Shown in pieces: positions 59,807 through 64,000 of a stretch of 64,000 nucleotides of DNA. The DNA lies in assembly GCA_963812945.1 (NCBI GenBank), contig CAWEXD010000012.1, forward strand, positions 186,001 to 250,000. Reading direction: 5' to 3'. The notes below the pieces were generated by a model, which had not been told where the DNA came from, did no database searches, and saw nothing but the letters and a program-made list of their open reading frames with translations. A program made the position numbers and the translations under genes. Source of the stretch: DASRDR01 sp963812945 [NCBI: uncultured Candidatus Rokubacteria bacterium]. Lineage in GTDB: Bacteria; Methylomirabilota; Methylomirabilia; Rokubacteriales. Position 1 is the stretch's first letter. Each line of letters starts with the position of its first letter.

Positions 59807-60120
59807 TAGGCGGAGCGTGCCGGTGCGGGGGCCGAGGGCGCGGCCCCCGGCATCCCCAGGCGGGCGGTGGCCTCGCTCGGGACGAGACCCGCGATCCGGA
59901 CGACCTTGGTCCGGGCGGCGTGGCCCCGGACGATCTCGACACGCGACGGGGCGCAGCCCAGCCGCTCGGCCAGGAGGCGGCGGACGGCGAGGTTCGCCGC
60001 CCCGTCGGCCGGCGGGGCCGACACCCGCACGCGCAAGACGGCGCCCCGCCACCCGACGATCGCGTCCCGGCCGGCGCGGGGGCGGACCTCCACGGTCAGG
60101 CGCGCGTCAGGAGGCGACAT
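59806..60120 (-). CDS. DUF167 (YggU-family) protein
   Basis: A 104-residue protein of the YggU/DUF167 family. LTVEVRPRAGRDAIVGW near 8-24, VSAPPADGAANLAVRRLLAERLG near 34-56 and VEIVRGHAARTKVVRI near 62-77 are the typical strands and helix. The C-terminal Ala/Pro tail is variable. It overlaps divIVA by 14 bases and mtnA by one base. Its usual partner is yggT, which is nearby. The function is unknown. Confidence 0.92.
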   Translation of the reverse strand: MSPPDARLTVEVRPRAGRDAIVGWRGAVLRVRVSAPPADGAANLAVRRLLAERLGCAPSRVEIVRGHAARTKVVRIAGLVPSEATARLGMPGAAPSAPAPARSA

Positions 60121-60574
60121 CGCCCTCCGCCAGGGCCTGGTCGGCCAGGCGCTTGTGCGTCGCCAGGGTGCTCATGAGCTCCTCCGCCAGCTGCCGCCGG
60201 AGACGCCTCAGCCCAGAGACCTCGGCGGTGAGCCTCGTGTGCTCCTCTCGAGCGTCCTGCATGAACTTCTCCGCCCGGAGGTGCGCCTCACGAAGGACCA
60301 GCTCCGCCTCGCGCCGGGCGTTCTCCTTGAACTCCTCGGCGATCTTCTGCGTCGTGACGAGCGTCTCCTGCAGCGTCTTCTCTCGCCCCTCGACGCCGCG
60401 GGACTTCTCCTCGACCGTGGTGAGCTGCTCCTTGAGGAGCGCATTCTCCCGGATCAGCTCCTCGAAGTCGTCGGCCATCTCCTCGAGGAACGCGTCGACC
60501 TCCTGCGGGTCGAACCCGCGGAAGAGTCGCACGGCGAACTGCTGCTGGCGGATGTCCGTCGCGGTCATGCGCAT
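60107..60574 (-). CDS. DivIVA-domain coiled-coil protein
   Basis: A 155-residue DivIVA/GpsB-like protein. The N-terminal lipid-binding domain reads TATDIRQQQFAVRLFRGFDPQEVDAFLEEM near 4-33 (key part: FRGFDPQEVDAFLEEM), followed by a long coiled coil to about 145. It localises to curved membrane and organises cell division or growth. ATG at 60574 has GGAGGAAC. It follows yggT by 32 bases, the conserved pgeF-yggS-proC-yggT-divIVA order. Confidence 0.93.
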   Translation of the reverse strand: MRMTATDIRQQQFAVRLFRGFDPQEVDAFLEEMADDFEELIRENALLKEQLTTVEEKSRGVEGREKTLQETLVTTQKIAEEFKENARREAELVLREAHLRAEKFMQDAREEHTRLTAEVSGLRRLRRQLAEELMSTLATHKRLADQALAEGDVAS

Positions 60575-60606
60575 CGGTGTTCCTCCCTGCGCGCCATCCT
60601 CAGTCC

Positions 60607-60900
60607 TCAGCCCAGCCGGTATGCCGTCTCCGCGATGACCCGCACCAGGAATCGCTGGAGGAAGTAGATGATCAGGATGACGACCATCGGAGACAGGTCG
60701 ATCCCCGCGAACGGCAGGCGGCGCCGGATCGGCCGGAGCACGGGCTCGGTCACCTGGTAGAGGAAGCGCACGATCGGATTCCACGGGTCCGGATTGACCC
60801 ACGAGATGAGGGCTCGGATGATGATGATCCACATGTAGGCCCAGAGGACGTATTCCACGAGCCACGCCGCCGCGAGCAGGAGCTCCCTGACCACGTACAC
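60607..60900 (-). CDS. YggT-family membrane protein
   Basis: A 97-residue protein with two membrane helices (about 3-30 and 70-90). LISWVNPDPWNPIVRFLYQVTEPVLRPIRRRLP near 31-63 is the family core (in part: TEPVLRPIRRRLP), and GIDLSPMVVILIIYFLQ starts the second helix. GTG at 60900. It lies 9 bases after proC. Linked to osmotic or cell-division functions in other bacteria; the mechanism is unknown. Confidence 0.95.
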   Translation of the reverse strand: MYVVRELLLAAAWLVEYVLWAYMWIIIIRALISWVNPDPWNPIVRFLYQVTEPVLRPIRRRLPFAGIDLSPMVVILIIYFLQRFLVRVIAETAYRLG

Positions 60901-60909
60901 GGACCGATG

Positions 60910-61728
60910 CTACCTGCCCTGGCCGAGCTCGCGCGACCGCTGGGTCGCGCGCTCCACGGCATCGATCAGGGTGCGGCGCAGTCCCCCGATCTCCAGCGTG
61001 TGGATGCCGGCGATCGTGGTCCCCCCGGGCGAGCTGACCATGTCCTTGAGCTGACCGGGGTGCATGCCGGTGTCGATCAGGAGGCGGGCCGAGCCGAGCA
61101 CCGTCTGCATGGCCAGCGTCATGGCCGTCTTGCGGTCCAGCCCGACCCGGACGCCGCCGTCGGCGAGGGCCTCGACGACGAGCGCGATGTACGCGGGCCC
61201 GGAGCCGGAGAGGCCGGTCACCGCGTCCATCATCTCCTCGTCGAGGATCACCACGCGCCCGACCGCCTCGAAGATCTGGCGCGCCGTGTCGAGGTCCCCG
61301 TCGGCGAGCCCGTCGGCCCGGGCGATCGCGGTGGCCCCTTCCAGCACGAGGGCAGGCGTGTTCGGCATGACCCGGATCAACCGGGTGCCCGGAGGCAGGT
61401 GGCGCCGGATCTCGATCGTGGACACCCCCGCCGCCACGGAGATCAGGAGCTTCCCGGGCGTGGCGGGGGCGATCTCGTCCAGCACCGGTCCGAGGGTCTG
61501 CGGCTTGACGGCCAGGATGATCACGTCCGCCCGGCGCACGAGCGTCACGTTGTCCGACGTCACGACGACGCCGTAGAGCTTCTTCATCTCGTCGAGGCGC
61601 TCCGATCGGACATCCGCCATCAGCAGATGCCCTTTCGGCATGAGCCCGGTCTTGGTGAGGCCCCGGACGAGCGCCTCGCCCATGTTGCCTCCGCCCACGA
61701 ACCCGACGCGCTTGTCCCGTACCGCCAC
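60910..61728 (-). CDS. proC: Pyrroline-5-carboxylate reductase
   Basis: Reduces pyrroline-5-carboxylate to proline with NAD(P)H. It has 272 residues. The Rossmann motif GFVGGGNMGEALVRG lies near 10-24, AVKPQTLGPVLDEI near 76, and VMPNTPALVLEGATAI near 121. The C-terminal dimer signature is LSGSGPAYIALVVEALADGGVRVGL near 167-191 (in part: GSGPAYIALVVEALADGG). GTG at 61728 is 2 bases after the yggS stop. Confidence 0.96.
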   Translation of the reverse strand: MAVRDKRVGFVGGGNMGEALVRGLTKTGLMPKGHLLMADVRSERLDEMKKLYGVVVTSDNVTLVRRADVIILAVKPQTLGPVLDEIAPATPGKLLISVAAGVSTIEIRRHLPPGTRLIRVMPNTPALVLEGATAIARADGLADGDLDTARQIFEAVGRVVILDEEMMDAVTGLSGSGPAYIALVVEALADGGVRVGLDRKTAMTLAMQTVLGSARLLIDTGMHPGQLKDMVSSPGGTTIAGIHTLEIGGLRRTLIDAVERATQRSRELGQGR

Positions 61729-61730
61729 GG

Positions 61731-62426
61731 TCAGGTCTCCCGGAGGCCGAAGATCGCGGTGCCCACCCGCACGATCGTCGCCCCCTCCTCGACGCCCACC
61801 TCGAAGTCCCCGCTCATCCCCATGGACAGCTCCGTGAACTCGCCGGGGAGCCCCCACCCCTGCGCCGCCTCGAGGAGCTTCGACATCTGCCGGTAGTGGG
61901 GCCGGGAGTCCTCGGGGTCCCGCGGGAGCGGGGGGATCGTCATGAGCCCGCGGAGCCGGAGTCCCGGGAGCGCCGCCATCGCCTCGAGGCCGGCCCGGAG
62001 GTCCTCGGGCCGGATGCCCCCCTTCTGCGGCTCGTCGCCGACGTTGACCTGGACCAGGACGTCGGCGCGACGCCCGGCCTGGGCCGCCCGGCTCGAGAGC
62101 GCCTCCGCGAGCGGAAGGCGGTCGACCGACTGGATCAGATCGAAGCAGTCCAGCGCGTCCCGGACCTTGTTGGTCTGGAGGTGGCCGATCAGGTGCCAGG
62201 GGACGGGCCGCCCGATGGCGGCGATCTTCTCCCGCGCCTCCTGCACCCGGTTCTCGCCGAGGGCGGGCACGCCGGCCGCGACGGCGGCCCGGACGCCGTC
62301 GACGTCCACCGTCTTGGAGACCGCGACGAGGAGCACGGCGTCATCGCGGCGCCCGGCCCGGCGGGCCGCCTGGGCGATCCGCTCCCGCACGGCGGCGAGG
62401 TTGGCGCGGACATCGATCTGGGTCAT
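61731..62426 (-). CDS. yggS: YggS-family PLP-binding protein (PLPBP)
   Basis: A 231-residue fold-type III TIM-barrel protein that binds PLP without known enzyme activity and affects vitamin B6 and amino-acid balance. Lys in LLVAVSKTVD near 38 holds PLP. GENRVQEAREKI near 58, WHLIGHLQTNK near 77-87, LVQVNVGDEPQKGG near 123, and LSMGMSGDFEVGVEEGATIVRVGTAIFG near 202-229 (in part: LSMGMSGDFEVGVEEG) are family signatures. ATG at 62426. Confidence 0.96.
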   Translation of the reverse strand: MTQIDVRANLAAVRERIAQAARRAGRRDDAVLLVAVSKTVDVDGVRAAVAAGVPALGENRVQEAREKIAAIGRPVPWHLIGHLQTNKVRDALDCFDLIQSVDRLPLAEALSSRAAQAGRRADVLVQVNVGDEPQKGGIRPEDLRAGLEAMAALPGLRLRGLMTIPPLPRDPEDSRPHYRQMSKLLEAAQGWGLPGEFTELSMGMSGDFEVGVEEGATIVRVGTAIFGLRET

Positions 62427-62491
62427 GCGCGGTCGCTATTCTAGCGGGTTCGCCGCCCCGGCGCCACGAGGCTCGTGCGACGCGAGCGGCC

Positions 62492-63088
62492 CTAGTCGAG
62501 CACCGCGAGCGTCGCGAGGCGTCCGGCCATCCCCTCCTTCCGGTACGAGAAGAACAGGTCCCGCCGGCAGGCGGTGCACAGGCGGGGGTTCCAGATCGTG
62601 TCGGCGCGCACGCCGGCAGCCACCAGCTGGTCGGCGTTGGCCGTCCAGAGATCGAGCCACCAGTGACCATGGCGGTCCGGCGCCCCGGGGCGCACCCAGC
62701 CCTCCCACGCCTCCGGGAACGCCGCGCGCAGCGGCCCGACGACGGGCTCGTCGACCTCGTAGCAGCAGGGCCCGATCGACGGGCCGATCGCGGCCTGGAG
62801 CCGCTCGGGGCGCGCGCCGGCCCGCTCGACCAGCGCCGTCACGAGCCGGCCCGCGATGCCCCGCACGGTGCCGCGCCACCCCGCGTGCGCCACTCCGAGC
62901 GCCGGCCGCTCGGGATCGGCAACGATCAGCGCTACGCAGTCGGCGGTGAACACCGCCAGGGGCCGCGCGCGCTGCCCCGTGACCAGCGCATCGCCGGCGC
63001 CGCAGAGCCCCCCGGAGGCTACGCCGTCGGCGTCGAGACAGGCGTCGCCGTGGACCTGGCCCGACGTCCGGTCAGTCGTTGACGTCAT
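62492..63088 (-). CDS. pgeF: Peptidoglycan editing factor PgeF (laccase-domain), N-terminally short
   Basis: A 198-residue laccase-domain protein of the YfiH/PgeF family, which removes L-Ser wrongly placed in peptidoglycan. The metal/catalytic residues are present: His in GQVHGDA near 12, Cys in TADCVAL near 50 and His in GVAHAGWRGT near 67, plus GPSIGPCCYEV near 103. The usual first 45-65 residues (ending before QVHG) are missing: ATG at 63088 begins just before that motif, and the upstream frame has no homology I can see. Either the gene is truncated, or the start has been lost by a rearrangement. A hairpin and a toxin-antitoxin pair follow upstream. Confidence 0.87.
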   Translation of the reverse strand: MTSTTDRTSGQVHGDACLDADGVASGGLCGAGDALVTGQRARPLAVFTADCVALIVADPERPALGVAHAGWRGTVRGIAGRLVTALVERAGARPERLQAAIGPSIGPCCYEVDEPVVGPLRAAFPEAWEGWVRPGAPDRHGHWWLDLWTANADQLVAAGVRADTIWNPRLCTACRRDLFFSYRKEGMAGRLATLAVLD

Positions 63089-63119
63089 ACGCCTGTGGTC
63101 GAGAATGAGAAGTGAAGGC

Positions 63120-63143
63120 GGCGCCTCTCTTCAAAGAGGCGCC
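63120..63143. repeat. Perfect inverted repeat between pgeF and the toxin-antitoxin pair
   Basis: GGCGCCTCT (63120-63128) pairs with AGAGGCGCC (63135-63143) around CTTCAA. The GCGCCTCTCT sequence also occurs twice directly (63121-63130 and 63140-63148, slightly shorter). It could terminate a transcript coming from either side, or mark a rearrangement joint. Confidence 0.55.
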
Positions 63144-63198
63144 TCTCTACGTAGCAACTCTGGCCGGGGAGGACATCACAGTCCGTGGCCTCCCGGTC

Positions 63199-63227
63199 TT
63201 GACCGGACCCCTCCCGTTCGGTAGGAT
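63199..63227 (+). promoter_or_regulatory. Predicted promoter of the toxin-antitoxin pair
   Basis: TTGACC (63199-63204) and TAGGAT (63222-63227) are separated by 17 bases, 38 bases before the antitoxin ATG. Confidence 0.6.
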
Positions 63228-63229
63228 AA

Positions 63230-63244
63230 GGTAACACCCGGTAA
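63230..63244 (+). promoter_or_regulatory. Candidate antitoxin operator (direct repeat)
   Basis: GGTAA occurs at 63230-63234 and 63240-63244, one helical turn apart, directly after the -10 box. Ribbon-helix-helix antitoxins commonly bind such repeats to repress their own operon. This assignment rests on position and spacing. Confidence 0.4.
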
Positions 63245-63265
63245 GAAGGGAATCAAGACCAAACT

Positions 63266-63562
63266 ATGAGAACCAGACAGACCATGACCATTTCGCTCCC
63301 CCCGGAGATGATCCGGGAGGTGGAGGAGATCCGGAAGGCCGAGCACCGGACGCGTTCCGAGCTCGTCCGGGAAGCTTTGCGCACCTACTTCGTGAAGGCG
63401 CGGCCCTACGCGCCCACGGCAGCCGAGCGCCGCGAGATCGGCAAAGGTCGCGCCGCGATGAAGCGGGGAGACTACTATACCGTCGATGAGTTCCGAGCCG
63501 CCGTGGGAGGTACGGGTACGAAGAAGCGCCGTGAAGGACGTGCGGCGCGCTCCAGGGCATGA
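63266..63562 (+). CDS. Ribbon-helix-helix (CopG/ParD-like) antitoxin
   Basis: A 98-residue protein. The N-terminal 45 residues are a ribbon-helix-helix DNA-binding fold: beta-strand QTMTISLPPEM near 5-15, then helices MIREVEEIRKAEHRTRSELVREALRTYF near 15-42 (key part: EHRTRSELVREALRTYF). The rest would wrap the toxin. ATG at 63266. It overlaps the toxin gene by 77 bases in another frame, a larger overlap than usual, which encodes the antitoxin's basic C-terminal tail. Confidence 0.88.
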   Translation: MRTRQTMTISLPPEMIREVEEIRKAEHRTRSELVREALRTYFVKARPYAPTAAERREIGKGRAAMKRGDYYTVDEFRAAVGGTGTKKRREGRAARSRA

Positions 63563-63755
63563 GCGGGAGCGTCTCCACCGGGCGCTCGAGAGCATGGCGT
63601 CCGACCCGTTCGGGGGGGATGTAAGGCCGCTCGAGAACCAGCCGACTGCCTATCGCCGACGAGTCGGCGACTGGCGGATCTTCTTCGACGCCTACCCGGA
63701 TCGCCGAGTGGTCGAGGTCGTTCACATCGTGAGGCGGACCTCAACGACGTACTGA
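63486..63755 (+). CDS. RelE/ParE-superfamily toxin
   Basis: An 89-residue RelE-like protein. WEVRVRRSAVKDVRRAPGH near 7-25, the proline-asparagine stretch VRPLENQPTAYRRRVGDWRIFF near 45-66 (key part: YRRRVGDWRIFF) and VVEVVHIVRRTSTTY at the end match the family core sheet. Arg residues near 58-61 and the terminal Tyr are candidate mRNase residues. ATG at 63486 lies inside the antitoxin gene. The pair is probably a type II module whose toxin cuts mRNA at the ribosome or acts on gyrase (ParE). The sequence does not settle which. Confidence 0.85.
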   Translation: MSSEPPWEVRVRRSAVKDVRRAPGHERERLHRALESMASDPFGGDVRPLENQPTAYRRRVGDWRIFFDAYPDRRVVEVVHIVRRTSTTY

Positions 63756-64000
63756 TATCGGCTTCGTATCACGATGCTGATTGTCGTCTGTGATATCCGT
63801 CTGACTACTTCCGACGCTCGCGCAGACCCGCGTGCTCTTCGAGCCTGCTGATAGTCGACATAATGCCCGTTCTCGGCCGTTCTCCGTTCTCCCCCCGTTC
63901 TCCCCCCAGGGGGGCTGGCGGATGAAGCGGGCTCGGACCGGCTTTGCGCCGGATGGTGCGCGACCGACGCGGGCCGTGTCAAGGGCGACGCCTGGCAGGG

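Noticed and set aside
1-64000. CRISPR array, rRNA genes, insertion sequence, prophage or integrase
   Set aside because: No regularly spaced repeats, no rRNA-like sequence and no transposase, integrase or phage protein motifs were found on either strand.

Overview
The window is high-GC DNA with many GTG and TTG starts, dense gene packing and frequent 1-14 bp gene overlaps. Gene content is that of a free-living, sugar- and amidase-using soil or groundwater bacterium: ABC sugar uptake, glycosidases, PQQ dehydrogenase, cobalt/B12 genes and a split ebo cluster. I suspect a deep bacterial lineage of the Ca. Rokubacteria/Methylomirabilota type, but the sequence alone does not prove this. I saw no phage, transposase, CRISPR array or rRNA. 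One tRNA (Lys, UUU) is present.

Layout. 1-7162: the 3' part of a LigD-type polymerase gene faces a minus-strand run of cobB-cbtB-cbtA-[2Fe-2S] ferredoxin-exonuclease III-DNA ligase (cobalt/B12 plus DNA repair), followed by a membrane protein and a small glycosyltransferase. 7361-10585: an SMP-30-like gene broken by a one-base frameshift, then an SLC13-type transporter with an N-terminal cyclic-nucleotide-binding domain. 10848-22307: an ebo (metabolite traffic) gene set in two blocks. A cytidylate-kinase/BON protein with eboA, eboB and eboF lies on the plus strand. A PQQ dehydrogenase and cytochrome c with eboD, eboE and eboC, then GAF and YceI genes, lies on the minus strand. A palindromic repeat sits exactly on the eboE/eboC junction.

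22543-34561: ordinary metabolic and membrane genes (EamA transporters, GYD protein, Ldh-type dehydrogenase, amidase, repeat protein, tRNA-Lys, lipoprotein, bicupin) and the hisZ-purA pair. 34778-50055: a sugar-utilisation island with two GH31 enzymes, a GH127 enzyme, aldose 1-epimerase, SDR dehydrogenase, a complete sugar ABC importer lacking only its ATPase, an orphan family-5 binding protein and a LacI-family regulator. The palindrome GTGACCGGTCAC occurs at three promoters here (GH31, lacI, ABC importer), which defines a local regulon.

50128-63088: an LLM-class oxidoreductase, a DUF2079 membrane protein of lower GC, and a long minus-strand run pgeF-yggS-proC-yggT-divIVA-DUF167-mtnA-aminotransferase-serA-(PaaK-like ligase)-(NitT/TauT binding protein)-SerA fragment. 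The last part carries a 365-bp direct repeat of the serA 3' end flanking the ligase and binding-protein genes, which looks like an insertion that rebuilt the end of serA. 63199-63755: a ribbon-helix-helix/RelE toxin-antitoxin pair with its own promoter, next to an N-terminally short pgeF. The last 245 bases are relatively AT-rich and show no gene.
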